DNA of 64,000 nucleotides from Granulicella sp. 5B5 (GCF_014083945.1 NZ_CP046444.1:1736001-1800000), one strand, 5' to 3'. Counted from the first letter of the stretch, positions 46,317 to 54,813 are shown. Program-made: numbers and translations. The notes: generated by a model not told the origin, from the letters alone.

Positions 46317-46943
46317 TCCGGAAAAGATAACCACACCCTCACTGCTCTTTGATTCTGTTGAAACTCGTGCCCTGCGTCTGACGAAGGGAGAGTCTTGATT
46401 ATAGGCGACCTGCTGCAACCTGAGCGACCCCTCGGCCGCCTTCGCAACCCTTTCTGCGTCTATCTTCTTCACACCCGGCCCGGACAAACCGCCTCCGGAT
46501 CGTTTGGACGCCGCGCAGAATCGCCTGAGGAGGCGTTTTCGCGCAGCCGCAACTAACAGGAAAGCCTCACAGGCTTCCCCGACTTCAGGAAAACACTTTG
46601 GCTATTTAACGCTGTCTGCAGGGCTTGGTGAGCATCGCCAGGTCGGTCTGTTTCAGAAACAGCTCCATTTCGGCCTGCATCTGCTTTCCCGCGCGCAGGG
46701 CCGGCATGTCGGAATTCGGGTTCTTCACCTTCAAAAATCACCGGGGCCGGCCGCGTCCCGTCTATACATCAGCGGCACACTGCGCTCTGGCGCGGCGTAA
46801 ACCACCGTCACATGCCGCCCTGTCTCCCTCTCTCTCTGCCCTGCAATCTCCGCCGCTGGCTCCCGGCGCTGTAAAATCTCCTCTGGCAGGTCAGCGGCCA
46901 GGTTTGGCCGGCACTACAGTCTCTCCCAGTGAAAGGAAACACA
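46317..46943. other. Intergenic region between bamA and frr
   Basis: A 627-base gap. Apart from the small open frame at 46606-46728 it holds no convincing gene. A short CGCCT/AGGCG hairpin followed by TTTT lies near 46524-46543. No clear sigma70 promoter for either gene could be picked by eye. Confidence 0.4.
46606..46728 (-). CDS. Possible small protein, 40 residues
   Basis: A frame starting GTG at 46728 (or TTG at 46734) and ending TAA at 46606. It reads MKNPNSDMPALRAGKQMQAE and then a charged, helical stretch ending in CRQR. Third codon positions are strongly G/C, like the real genes here and unlike a random frame. No clear ribosome site was found. It lies upstream of bamA on the same strand. 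Not recognised; may be a short regulatory or orphan peptide, or chance. Confidence 0.35.
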   Translation of the reverse strand: MKNPNSDMPALRAGKQMQAEMELFLKQTDLAMLTKPCRQR

Positions 46944-47528
46944 ATGGCATCGGTGATGGCAGCAATGGAGGGTCTTTCGGGCGTCTACGAAGACCTCAAG
47001 ACGCGCATGAACAAGACCGTGGACGACTTCCGCGCCAACCTCGTCAGCGTCCGCACCGGCCGCGCCTCCGTCCACATGCTCGACGGCATCCGCGTTGACT
47101 ACTACGGTACCGAGACGCCTCTTTCTCAGGTCGCCCAGCTCACCGCCCCTGAGGCCACCCTCATCCTCGTCCAGCCTTGGGAACAGACTATGGTCACCCC
47201 CATCGAGAAGGCCATCCGAACCAGTGGCCACGGCTTCAACCCCATGCACGACGGCAAAATCATCCGCGTCCCCATCCCGCCCATGACCGAGGAACGCCGC
47301 AAAGACACCGTCAAGCAGCTCGCCGGCACCGTCGAGGACCACAAGACCTCCATCCGCAACATCCGCCGCGACGGCAACGAACAGGTCAAGAAGGCCGCCA
47401 AGGACAAACTCATCTCGGCTGACGACGAAAAGCGCGCCAACGAAGAGATCCAGCAACTCACCGACTCCGAGATCAAACGCATCGAGGAGCTCTTCAAGGC
47501 CAAGGAAAAAGAAGTCCTCACCATCTGA
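46944..47528 (+). CDS. frr: Ribosome recycling factor
   Basis: A 194-residue factor that, with EF-G, splits the post-termination ribosome. Conserved segments: KTVDDFRANLVSVRTGRASVH, YGTETPLSQVAQLTAPE, GHGFNPMHDGKIIRVPIPPM and TEERRKDTVKQLAGTVEDHK, ending KEKEVLTI. The ATG at 46944 has AAGGA seven bases upstream; a GTG at 46929 would add five residues without a better site. A 14-bp terminator follows directly. Confidence 0.97.
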   Translation: MASVMAAMEGLSGVYEDLKTRMNKTVDDFRANLVSVRTGRASVHMLDGIRVDYYGTETPLSQVAQLTAPEATLILVQPWEQTMVTPIEKAIRTSGHGFNPMHDGKIIRVPIPPMTEERRKDTVKQLAGTVEDHKTSIRNIRRDGNEQVKKAAKDKLISADDEKRANEEIQQLTDSEIKRIEELFKAKEKEVLTI

Positions 47529-47549
47529 GCCTGACCGCAAGCCATTCCC

Positions 47550-47590
47550 AAAAGGGGAGAGCCAGCAACGGCTCTCCCCTTTTCGCTTCT
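47550..47590 (+). terminator. Terminator after frr
   Basis: A perfect 14-bp stem, AAAAGGGGAGAGCC (47550-47563) with GGCTCTCCCCTTTT (47570-47583), loop AGCAAC, T-rich end. Confidence 0.92.
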
Positions 47591-47591
47591 G

Positions 47592-47704
47592 GGTAGCCCA
47601 AGCCTTTAGGCAGTCCCGATCCTTGAGTTAGCCCATTCACGGTAGCCCGAGCCTTTAGGCTCGGGTCTCACAGGCTCGTAACAAGATGAGGGGGCTTTAG
47701 CCCC
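47592..47704. repeat. Cluster of TTTA-loop hairpin elements
   Basis: GGTAGCCCAAGCCTTTAGGC (47592-47611) and GGTAGCCCGAGCCTTTAGGC (47641-47660) differ at one base and start 49 bases apart. The second extends to a perfect hairpin CCCGAGCC-TTTA-GGCTCGGG (47646-47665). A third hairpin GGGGC-TTTA-GCCCC (47691-47704) follows before the tyrA stop. They may terminate the tyrA operon but look like a dispersed repeat type. Confidence 0.65.
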
Positions 47705-47715
47705 AGAGGGCTTAC

Positions 47716-48582
47716 TTACCGCTTCGCCCGAAACTTGTTCGCCGTCGCGAACTCGTCGCGCAGCTCCGGCGTCCGCAGGTTCTCGCGGATATGCGCCAGC
47801 CGCTGCTCCAGCGCCAGCAGCGTCTCCGCAATCGGCTTCGTGTTGGTCATCGCGACATCGCGCCACATGCTGTACGGGCTCGACCCCAGCCGTGTCGTCT
47901 CGCGCAGCCCGCGTCCCCCAATCGCCTGCACCGCGGCCATCCCCTCCGCATCATGCGAGAACGTGTCCTGCAGCAGCGCCGCCAGCGCGGTCGAGAGCAT
48001 CTGCGGCAGATGGCTCACCCACGCGCACACCTCATCATGCTCCACTTCGTCGATGTCGCGGATGACAGCCCCCATCGCCGCCACCAGCTCCCGCCACCGT
48101 TCAGCCAGCGGCGTGTCCCCTGCGGCCACCGGCGTAAACAGCCAGGTCGCCCCTTGAAACAACGTCGCATCTGCCAGCGCCGCCCCGCCGGACTCTTTGC
48201 CTGCCATCGGATGCCCCGGCAGAAACGCCGCCTGCCCCGACCCATTGAACAGCGTCTCCGCCAGCCCGCAGATCTCCACCTTCGTGCTGCCGACATCTGT
48301 AATCAGCTGCCCGGCATGCGTGGCCGGCGCCAGCTTCTCCATCCAGTCCAGAATCACCAGCACCGGCACCGCAAGCACATAAATCTCCGCCGCATCGCGC
48401 GCTAGCACCTCTTCACGGCCCGCCAGCACGCGATCAATCGCGCCAATCTCCAGCGCCTTCGCGGACTCCGCCGGGTTCACATCAAACCCAACAATCTCGC
48501 CCCGAAACCCCGACGCCCTCAGCGTCAGCCCTATCGACGCACCAATCAGCCCCGTGCCGACAATCGCGATACGTTCGGTCAC
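47716..48582 (-). CDS. tyrA: Prephenate dehydrogenase
   Basis: A 288-residue NAD(P)-dependent enzyme that makes 4-hydroxyphenylpyruvate (or tyrosine from arogenate). The Rossmann motif is VGTGLIGASIGLTLR; the substrate region has ITDVGSTKVEI, LPGHPMAGKESGGAALADATLF and SHLPQMLSTALAALL. There is no chorismate mutase or ACT domain fused to it. The start is GTG at 48582, overlapping the proA stop by four bases (GTGA). It is the last gene of the trpB-to-tyrA unit. Confidence 0.95.
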   Translation of the reverse strand: MTERIAIVGTGLIGASIGLTLRASGFRGEIVGFDVNPAESAKALEIGAIDRVLAGREEVLARDAAEIYVLAVPVLVILDWMEKLAPATHAGQLITDVGSTKVEICGLAETLFNGSGQAAFLPGHPMAGKESGGAALADATLFQGATWLFTPVAAGDTPLAERWRELVAAMGAVIRDIDEVEHDEVCAWVSHLPQMLSTALAALLQDTFSHDAEGMAAVQAIGGRGLRETTRLGSSPYSMWRDVAMTNTKPIAETLLALEQRLAHIRENLRTPELRDEFATANKFRAKR

Positions 48583-49973
48583 CGCGCCTCGCTCTTGCGC
48601 CGGTGCGTAAACGCCCGCCCCTGCGCCCCGCGGTAGTCGCCAGCGACATGCCCCGCGCCGCGCACCACATATTTGTACGTCGTCAGCCCATCGAGCCCCA
48701 CCGGCCCGCGCGCATGAAATTTGCTCGTCGAAATCCCAACCTCGGCCCCAAACCCATACCGGAAACCATCTGCAAATCGTGTGGACGCATTGTGCATCAC
48801 GCTCGCCGCATCCACCTCCCGCAGAAACCGCTCCGCGACCTCGGCGTCCTCCGTGATGATGCTCTCCGTGTGCACCGAGCCATGCTCGTGAATATGCTCC
48901 ATCGCTGCATCGAGCGACGGCACCACACCCACCGCCATCTCTAGCTCGCCGTACTCGGTATGCCAGTCGTCCACCGGCAGCGCACTCATCATTGCGCGCG
49001 CAACGTCATCGCCATGTAGCACCACGCCACGCTCTCGCATCCGCTCCGCCAGCTTTGGCAAAAAGTCGCCGGCGATAGCCGCATGCACCAGCACCGTCTC
49101 CACCGCATTGCACGACGCCGGATAGTCCGTCTTCGCATCGTCGATCACGCGCAGCGCCAGCTCTTCATCCGCCGCGCGGTCCACATAGATGTGGCACACG
49201 CCCTCGGCATGACCCAGCACCGGGATGCGTGTGTTCGCCTGCACATACTCCACCAGCTTCTTCGTCCCGCGCGGAATCACCATGTCCACCAGCGAGTGCA
49301 TCGCCAACAGCTCATTCACACGCTCGCGCCCCAGCACCAGCGACACCGCAGCCGCAGGAAGTCCCTCCGCAGCGAGCGCCTCGCGCAGCACCCGCACCAG
49401 CGCCATCGCCGTACGCTCCACCTCGCGCCCCGGCTTCAGGATCACCGCATTGCCACTCTTGATCGCCAACGCCGCAATCTGCGTCACCGCATCCGGCCGC
49501 GCTTCAAAGATCACCGCCACCACACTGAGCGGCACGCTGATCTTCTCCATGTGCAGCCCGGAAGTTTTTTTGTTGTCATTCCCGTAGGGAATCTGCGTTT
49601 TGGATATCTCCGGATCGCGATCATCCAGCTCCACCGCATCCAGCACACGCCCCAGCGGATCAGGCAGCGCCATCACCGACCGCACCTGCTCCACCATCTC
49701 GCGCAGCTTGCTATCAGTCAGTTTCAGACGCGCCATCGTCGCCGCCGACAACGCATCCTCGCCCGTCAGCGACACCGCAACCTTCAGGTCTTCAGCGTTG
49801 GCGGCAAATAGCTCTGCGCTCGCGCCTTCCAGCGCCTTCGCCATCGCCTCCAGCGCAGCATTGCGTCGAGCCTCATTCAGCGGGGCCAACACCCGCGCCG
49901 CGGCCTTCGCCGCCTGCGCAATCTCCTGCGTGCTTAACACATCGTCACGCACAGGAGCAGCGGCCGTACTCAT
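48579..49973 (-). CDS. proA: Glutamate-5-semialdehyde dehydrogenase
   Basis: A 464-residue NADPH-dependent enzyme, second step of proline synthesis. It is an aldehyde-dehydrogenase-fold protein with VIFEARPDAVTQIAALAIKS, ILKPGREVERT, VIPRGTKKLVEYVQ and the catalytic Cys in DYPASCNAVETVLVH; the C-terminal half has HTEYGELEMAVGVV and FGAEVGISTSKFHARGP. It begins four bases inside the proB stop (ATGA) and ends four bases inside the tyrA start, so all three are translationally coupled. Slightly longer than usual (about 420) through N- and C-terminal tails. Confidence 0.96.
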   Translation of the reverse strand: MSTAAAPVRDDVLSTQEIAQAAKAAARVLAPLNEARRNAALEAMAKALEGASAELFAANAEDLKVAVSLTGEDALSAATMARLKLTDSKLREMVEQVRSVMALPDPLGRVLDAVELDDRDPEISKTQIPYGNDNKKTSGLHMEKISVPLSVVAVIFEARPDAVTQIAALAIKSGNAVILKPGREVERTAMALVRVLREALAAEGLPAAAVSLVLGRERVNELLAMHSLVDMVIPRGTKKLVEYVQANTRIPVLGHAEGVCHIYVDRAADEELALRVIDDAKTDYPASCNAVETVLVHAAIAGDFLPKLAERMRERGVVLHGDDVARAMMSALPVDDWHTEYGELEMAVGVVPSLDAAMEHIHEHGSVHTESIITEDAEVAERFLREVDAASVMHNASTRFADGFRYGFGAEVGISTSKFHARGPVGLDGLTTYKYVVRGAGHVAGDYRGAQGRAFTHRRKSEAR

Positions 49974-50833
49974 CGCAGCACTTCCTGCAGCATCGGAGCA
50001 GGCGCAAACCGCGTGCCTACAGTCTCGCCTGCAACAATTCGCTCCAGCACCTGCGGCGTGCGTCCATTCGCGATGATCACCGGCTTGTTCGCACGCACGA
50101 CGATCCGCGCGCTCTCCAGCTTCGAGATCATCCCGCCGCGCCCGCGCCCGTTGCCGCCCTGGGCCAGCGCAAGAATCCGTTCGTCGATCTCCTCCACGCC
50201 ATGCAGCATCTTCGCGTTCGGCTCGCTCGGATTGCGGTCGAACAGCCCGTCCACATCCGACAGCATCACCAGCAGGTCCGCGCCAATATGCTTCGCCAGC
50301 AGCGCCGACAGCTTATCGTTGTCGCCAAAGATCCGCTCGCGCTGCGGCAGCTCCGCCGGCCTGTCCAGCTCCGCTGTCGACACCGTATCGTTCTCGTTCA
50401 CAATCGGAATCACGCTCAACGTCAGCAGCGCATCCAGCGTCGCCCGAAGGTTCGCATGACGGTCGGAATCGCGGAAGTCGTCCTCGGTCAGCAGCACCTG
50501 CGCAATCGGGCATCCCAGGCGGTCGAACGCATCGTCATACAGCGCCATCAGCCGCGACTGCCCGATAGCCGCGCACGCCTGCACCTGCGCCACCACGGTC
50601 GGCCTGCGCGTCAGCCCCAGCCGCTCCATGCCCAGACCCACCGCACCCGACGACACCATCAGCACCTCGATGCCCTGTGTCCGCAGCGAGGCAATCTGTT
50701 CCACAAGCCCGCACAGCAGCCCCAGTGCGACCTTGCCATCCGGCCGCATGATGACGTTCGTTCCGAGTTTGACGACGATCCTGCGCAACTTCGTACTCCC
50801 TTGCACAACACTCACCCGCGAAATCTCTGCCAT
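49970..50833 (-). CDS. proB: Glutamate 5-kinase without PUA domain
   Basis: A 287-residue amino-acid kinase, first and normally feedback-inhibited step of proline synthesis. Motifs: RRIVVKLGTNVIM, VSSGAVGLGMERLGL, VNENDTVST, FGDNDKLSALLAKHIGADLLV, LSDVDGLFDRNP and GRGRGGMISKLESARI. The C-terminal RNA-binding-like PUA domain of E. coli ProB is missing, as in several lineages. It starts six bases after the aroF stop and overlaps proA by four bases. Confidence 0.96.
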   Translation of the reverse strand: MAEISRVSVVQGSTKLRRIVVKLGTNVIMRPDGKVALGLLCGLVEQIASLRTQGIEVLMVSSGAVGLGMERLGLTRRPTVVAQVQACAAIGQSRLMALYDDAFDRLGCPIAQVLLTEDDFRDSDRHANLRATLDALLTLSVIPIVNENDTVSTAELDRPAELPQRERIFGDNDKLSALLAKHIGADLLVMLSDVDGLFDRNPSEPNAKMLHGVEEIDERILALAQGGNGRGRGGMISKLESARIVVRANKPVIIANGRTPQVLERIVAGETVGTRFAPAPMLQEVLR

Positions 50834-50839
50834 GAACTC

Positions 50840-51883
50840 TTACGCATGTACCTTCTCGACTGCCGGTGCAATCGTGCGGTCGACCACAGGTGCGAGCTTC
50901 CGCAACTGCTCCACCAGTTTGGTCAACTGCTCCGGCGTCAACGACTGCGCGCCATCGCTCATCGCCTTGTCCGGGTTCGGATGCATCTCCATCAACAGAC
51001 CGTCCGCACCCGCGGCCACCGCAGCGCGCGCCATCGGCGGAACAAACTCGCGGATGCCCACACCGTGCGAAGGATCGCCGAACACCGGCAGGTGCGTCAG
51101 CTTCTTCAGCACCGGTATCGCCGAGATGTCCATCGTGTTGCGCGTGGCTGTCTCGTAGGTCCTGATACCGCGCTCGCACAGCATCAGGTCGTAGTTGCCA
51201 CCGCTCAAAATGTACTCCGAGCTCAGTAGCACCTCCTCAATCGTCGCCGCGATGCCGCGCTTCAGCAGCACCGGCTTGCGCACATGGCCCAGCTCGCGCA
51301 GCAAGTTGAAGTTCTGCATGTTGCGCGCGCCCACCTGGAAGCAGTCGATGTACTCCAGCATCGTCTCGATCTGCGAGATCTCCATCACCTCGGTAATCAC
51401 CAGCAGGCCATGCTCATCCGCGGCCTCGCGCATGATCTTCAGGCCTTCAACGCCCATGCCCTGGAAGCTATACGGCGAGCTGCGCGGCTTGTAGGCTCCT
51501 CCGCGCAAAAACTGAGCTCCCGCAGCAGCCACCTGCTGCGCGCTCAGGCGAATCTGATCCTTGCTCTCCACCGAGCACGGCCCGGACATGATGACGATCT
51601 CCTCGCCACCCACCACCACGCCATTTGGAAACGTGATCCGCGTGCCCTCCGGCCGGAACCCGCGCCCAGCCAGCTTGTACGGCGACGAAATCCGATACGC
51701 CTGGTGCACGCCACTCAGCACCTGAAACTCCGTCACCTCAAAGTGCGCCGGCGTACCGACGCCCGCGAGAATGGTCTGCGTCTCACCTGTAGTCCGGTGG
51801 ACGTTGAAACCGAGCTCCACCATGCGCTCGATCACATGTTGTATCTGTTCATCGGTGGCTTTGTCCTGCATTGCGACGATCAT
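50840..51883 (-). CDS. aroF: 3-deoxy-7-phosphoheptulonate synthase with N-terminal ACT-like domain
   Basis: A 347-residue DAHP synthase, first step of the shikimate pathway. Residues 1-70 (MIVAMQDKATDEQIQHVIER, TQTILAGVGTP) form the ferredoxin-like regulatory domain of the AroA-beta type described in Thermotoga, which mediates feedback inhibition. The catalytic TIM barrel has IVIMSGPCSVES, LRGGAYKPRSSPYSFQG, FQVGARNMQNF, KPVLLKRGIAATIEE and VFGDPSHGVGIREFV, with Cys, Lys and metal-ligand His in place. ATG at 51883 is preceded by GTG at 51886; AGAGGA fits either. Confidence 0.95.
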   Translation of the reverse strand: MIVAMQDKATDEQIQHVIERMVELGFNVHRTTGETQTILAGVGTPAHFEVTEFQVLSGVHQAYRISSPYKLAGRGFRPEGTRITFPNGVVVGGEEIVIMSGPCSVESKDQIRLSAQQVAAAGAQFLRGGAYKPRSSPYSFQGMGVEGLKIMREAADEHGLLVITEVMEISQIETMLEYIDCFQVGARNMQNFNLLRELGHVRKPVLLKRGIAATIEEVLLSSEYILSGGNYDLMLCERGIRTYETATRNTMDISAIPVLKKLTHLPVFGDPSHGVGIREFVPPMARAAVAAGADGLLMEMHPNPDKAMSDGAQSLTPEQLTKLVEQLRKLAPVVDRTIAPAVEKVHA

Positions 51884-51962
51884 CACGTTGTTCCTCTTCT
51901 ATCTCAGGTCTTTCGAATCTTTCCCGCTTGTCTTTGCGGTTGCACTTGCTTTTCTTTCTTTC

Positions 51963-51985
51963 CATTCCGAGCGGAGCGAGGAACC
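51963..51985. repeat. Possible copy of a widespread dispersed repeat
   Basis: CATTCCGAGCGGAGCGAGG, in the 130-base gap between aroQ and aroF, resembles a short element (CATTCTGAGCGAAGCGAAG) that I remember as common in intergenic DNA of several bacterial phyla. Only one copy was seen in this window. Confidence 0.35.
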
Positions 51986-52013
51986 TGCTTCTCGCGTCCG
52001 CGCCACAAATCCC

Positions 52014-52271
52014 TTACTGCTTCTGCAGCGAACGCATCACATCCATAATCCGTTCGTACACGTCCTGCACCTGCGCTCCCGAAAGCGGCCCTGGGTTCAC
52101 CGACCGCACATGCTCAAACACGCTCTGCTCCCGCTGCGGTTCATAGATGGGTGCGCTGGCCTTGGCCTTCAACTGCCCAATCGCCACGGCCGCGGCCGCT
52201 CGCTCGCTCAACAAACGGACGATCTGTTCGTCCAACTCATCAATCTTCTTGCGCCAGTCGGCGATCTCCAT
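52014..52271 (-). CDS. aroQ: AroQ-type chorismate mutase
   Basis: An 85-residue, free-standing, all-helical mutase converting chorismate to prephenate. The first helix reads MEIADWRKKIDELDEQIVRL with the active-site Arg, followed by LLSERAAAAVAIGQLKAKAS (second Arg and Lys) and YEPQREQSVFEHV. The start ATG at 52271 follows AAGGACAAGGA; a TTG at 52289 would add six residues. It lies between trpA and aroF, and such mutases often form complexes with DAHP synthase, which fits their adjacency. Confidence 0.93.
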   Translation of the reverse strand: MEIADWRKKIDELDEQIVRLLSERAAAAVAIGQLKAKASAPIYEPQREQSVFEHVRSVNPGPLSGAQVQDVYERIMDVMRSLQKQ

Positions 52272-52337
52272 GCGTCCTTGTCCTTCCAACAGAATCTTTA
52301 CTGAACTCGTTAAGATGATACGTCTTTCACTACGTCC

Positions 52338-53114
52338 TCATGCGCCAATCTCCGCGCCTTTCAAGCTCTTTACAAACTCACCGACAGCCTTCGGAGCATC
52401 CGCCGCCGCCGTCTTTTCGACCAATCCAACAATCGCGCTGCCAACCACCGCCGCATCCGCAAACGCGCCCACGGCCTGCACATGCTCCGGCGTGGACACG
52501 CCAAAACCCAGCGCGATCGGCAGCGTCGTAAACTGCTTCAGCCGCCGCACCAGCCCTTCGGCATCGGCAGCCAGCTCCGTCTGCGTGCCCGTAATCCCAA
52601 CCCGCGAGATGGCATACACAAACCCCTGCGAACTCTCCGCAATCGCCTTCAGCCGCGCATCCGGCGAGGTCGGAGCCGCCAGAAACACCGGCGCCAACCC
52701 ATACTTCTGCATCAGCGGCAGATACTCACCCGCCTCCTCGACGATCATGTCGGTCAGCAGCACACCATCCGCACCGGCATCCTTCGCAGCCTTCGCAAAC
52801 GCCTCCATGCCGTAGCGCACGACAGGATTGAGGTAGCTAAAAAGAATAATCCCCGCCTGCGGCCGCGCCGCGCGAATCTCCTTGCAGATGCCAAGCACAT
52901 CACTCAGCCGCGTGCCCTTCGCAACCGCGCGTTCGGATGCCCGCTGAATCACCGGCCCATCCGCCAGCGGGTCGCTAAACGGCACTCCCAGCTCAATCAC
53001 ATCCGCGCCATTATCGATGGCAGCAATCGCCATCTCCCGCGTCGTCGCAAGATCGGGATCGCCAGCAGTGAAGTAAATAACGAGACCGGGTTTGTTAGAG
53101 AACGTAATCGGCAT
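52338..53114 (-). CDS. trpA: Tryptophan synthase alpha chain
   Basis: A 258-residue TIM-barrel subunit that splits indole-3-glycerol phosphate and channels indole to TrpB. Motifs: YFTAGDPDL, VIELGVPFSDPLADGPVIQRA (catalytic Glu), SYLNPVVRYG, GVLLTDMIVEEAGEY (catalytic Asp) and LGFGVSTPEHV. It overlaps the trpB stop by one base (TGATG). The catalytic loop Asp region reads LTDMIVEEA, where LPDLPxEE is usual. The gap to aroQ is 66 bases. Confidence 0.96.
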   Translation of the reverse strand: MPITFSNKPGLVIYFTAGDPDLATTREMAIAAIDNGADVIELGVPFSDPLADGPVIQRASERAVAKGTRLSDVLGICKEIRAARPQAGIILFSYLNPVVRYGMEAFAKAAKDAGADGVLLTDMIVEEAGEYLPLMQKYGLAPVFLAAPTSPDARLKAIAESSQGFVYAISRVGITGTQTELAADAEGLVRRLKQFTTLPIALGFGVSTPEHVQAVGAFADAAVVGSAIVGLVEKTAAADAPKAVGEFVKSLKGAEIGA

Positions 53115-54364
53115 CAGCCCTTCGCCTCCACACCACTCAAATTCATCTCGCGCGTCATAATCCCAATGTCCTTGTCTCCGCGCCCGCTCACGTTCACCAT
53201 CAGAATCTTGTCCTTGCCCATCTTCGGAGCCAGCTTGATCGCCTCCGCCACAGCATGAGCCGACTCAAGCGCAGGAATAATCCCCTCCGTCCGCGACAGC
53301 ACCCGCACCGCATCCAGAGCCTCCGCATCCGTCGCACTCGTATACGTCGCGCGCCCCGAGTCATGCAGCATCGCATGCTCCGGCCCCACGCTCGCATAAT
53401 CCAGCCCCGCGCTCACCGAGTGCGTCGTCGCCACCTGCCCCGCATCGTCCTGCAGCACGTAGCTGTACGTCCCCTGCAACACACCCGGAACACCGCCGCC
53501 GATCTTCTGGAACCGCGCCGCATGCTCACCCAGCGCTGTGCCGCGGCCGCCAGCCTCCACACCGATCAGCGCAACGTTCTTCTCCGGAATGTACTCGTAG
53601 AACGCGCCAATCGCATTCGACCCGCCGCCGACGCAAGCCACAATCGCATCCGGCAGCCGTCCCTCGTGCTCCAGAATCTGCCGCTTCGACTCCTTCGAGA
53701 TCACGCGATGAAAGTCCCGCACCATCGTCGGATACGGATGCGACCCCAGCGCGCTCCCGAGAATGTAGAACGTCGTCCGAACATTCGTGACCCAGTCGCG
53801 CATCGCCTCATTGATCGCATCCTTCAGCGTCGCCGACCCGCTCGCCACGCCGCGCACCTCAGCCCCCAGCAGCCGCATCCGGAACACATTCAGCTCCTGC
53901 CGCCGCATGTCCTCCTCGCCCATGTAGACCACGCACTCCATGCCGAACAGCGCGCACACCGTCGCCGTCGCCACACCATGCTGCCCCGCGCCGGTCTCGG
54001 CGATAATCCGCTGCTTCCCCATCCGCCGCGCCAGCAGTGCCTGCCCCAGCGCGTTATTGATCTTGTGCGCGCCCGTATGCAGCAGGTCCTCGCGCTTCAA
54101 ATAAATCTTCGCCCCGCCAAGCGTCTCGGTCAGCCGCTTCGCAAAGTACAGCGGAGTCGGCCGCCCCACATAGTCCTTCAGCAGCCCATCCAGCTCTGCA
54201 TGGAACGCCGCGTCTTCCTGTGCCTGCGCGTAAGCAGCATCCAGCTCCAGCAACGCCGCCATCAGCGTCTCCGGCACATACCGACCACCGTACTTGCCAA
54301 AACGTCCCGGCACACTGCTCGCCGGCAGCGGAGCGGGAGAAACAATCGAAGCCGTTGTACTCAT
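53114..54364 (-). CDS. trpB: Tryptophan synthase beta chain
   Basis: A 416-residue PLP enzyme joining indole and serine. Motifs: [49 protein letters not shown] (PLP Lys about residue 102), [12 protein letters not shown] and [16 protein letters not shown] precedes the ATG at 54364 by about eight bases. It is the first structural gene of the trpB-trpA-aroQ-aroF-proB-proA-tyrA unit and lies directly downstream of the attenuator-like leader. Confidence 0.97.
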   Translation of the reverse strand: MSTTASIVSPAPLPASSVPGRFGKYGGRYVPETLMAALLELDAAYAQAQEDAAFHAELDGLLKDYVGRPTPLYFAKRLTETLGGAKIYLKREDLLHTGAHKINNALGQALLARRMGKQRIIAETGAGQHGVATATVCALFGMECVVYMGEEDMRRQELNVFRMRLLGAEVRGVASGSATLKDAINEAMRDWVTNVRTTFYILGSALGSHPYPTMVRDFHRVISKESKRQILEHEGRLPDAIVACVGGGSNAIGAFYEYIPEKNVALIGVEAGGRGTALGEHAARFQKIGGGVPGVLQGTYSYVLQDDAGQVATTHSVSAGLDYASVGPEHAMLHDSGRATYTSATDAEALDAVRVLSRTEGIIPALESAHAVAEAIKLAPKMGKDKILMVNVSGRGDKDIGIMTREMNLSGVEAKG

Positions 54365-54403
54365 AGTCGCTATCCTCTGAGCTACTTCCTATTTCCTGTC
54401 TCG

Positions 54404-54440
54404 ACAAACACAAAAGCCGCAACCTTATCGGGTCGCGGCT
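54404..54440 (-). terminator. Attenuator terminator in the trpB leader
   Basis: On the minus strand AGCCGCGACC (54440-54431) pairs with GGTTGCGGCT (54424-54415), ten pairs with one G-U, loop CGATAA, followed by TTTGTGTTT. It stands between the leader peptide and trpB, about 40 bases before the trpB start, which is the position of an attenuator and not of an end-of-gene terminator. Confidence 0.75.
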
Positions 54441-54492
54441 CGGGGGGATTCTTGAGGCTCTTACGGTAAACCTGCTGCTTTTCCGTTCGAGA

Positions 54493-54570
54493 CTACTCCG
54501 CCGACGCCGCTACGGTAGGCCAGTAGCGGAACGGGAAAAACGGAGTAAATCGCGGGAACGAACGGTTCAT
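54493..54570 (-). CDS. Leader peptide of the trp-aro-pro operon (25 residues)
   Basis: A short frame with a good ribosome site (GAGG, five bases before ATG at 54570) and stop TAG at 54495-54493. The peptide has five Phe, four Pro, three Arg, one Tyr and one Trp; residues 11-18 are FFPFRYWP. On the minus strand CCGCTAC (54529-54523, codons Arg15-Tyr16) pairs with GTAGCGG (54513-54507), and GTCGGCGG (54505-54498) can instead pair with CCGCGAC of the terminator stem with one bulge. A ribosome stalled at Tyr16-Trp17-Pro18 would free the second strand and block the terminator; a ribosome at the stop would cover it. Function as an attenuation leader is inferred from this arrangement. Confidence 0.75.
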   Translation of the reverse strand: MNRSFPRFTPFFPFRYWPTVAASAE

Positions 54571-54658
54571 CGTACCTCTACGGTACACCGGCCGCGCTCA
54601 ACCCGCAACCCCGGCCACACGGCGCCCCATCACGACACATGCGTACACAAACAGTTAA

Positions 54659-54676
54659 CCCTTACAGAACTGTCAC
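54659..54676 (+). promoter_or_regulatory. Possible Pho-box-like site
   Basis: CCTTACAGAACTGTCAC contains one perfect Pho half-site (AACTGTCAC) and a poor second one. It lies in the gap between the leader peptide and the small His-rich protein. Weak evidence. Confidence 0.2.
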
Positions 54677-54813
54677 GAAAACGCCGCCACAATCACCATC
54701 CATCACGCGTACGCTCTAGCTGTCCGCGCATAAAGCGTTGCCTGGCCGCTCGCAACTTTTGAATCCACTCCCCACCCTGCGGCGTCCTATGGGTGTAGCA
54801 CAGGAGGATCACA

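Noticed and set aside
54571-54813. T-box riboswitch considered for control of the trp operon
   Set aside because: No T-box sequence (AGGGTGG-type) or specifier stem was found; the leader peptide and terminator explain the region better.
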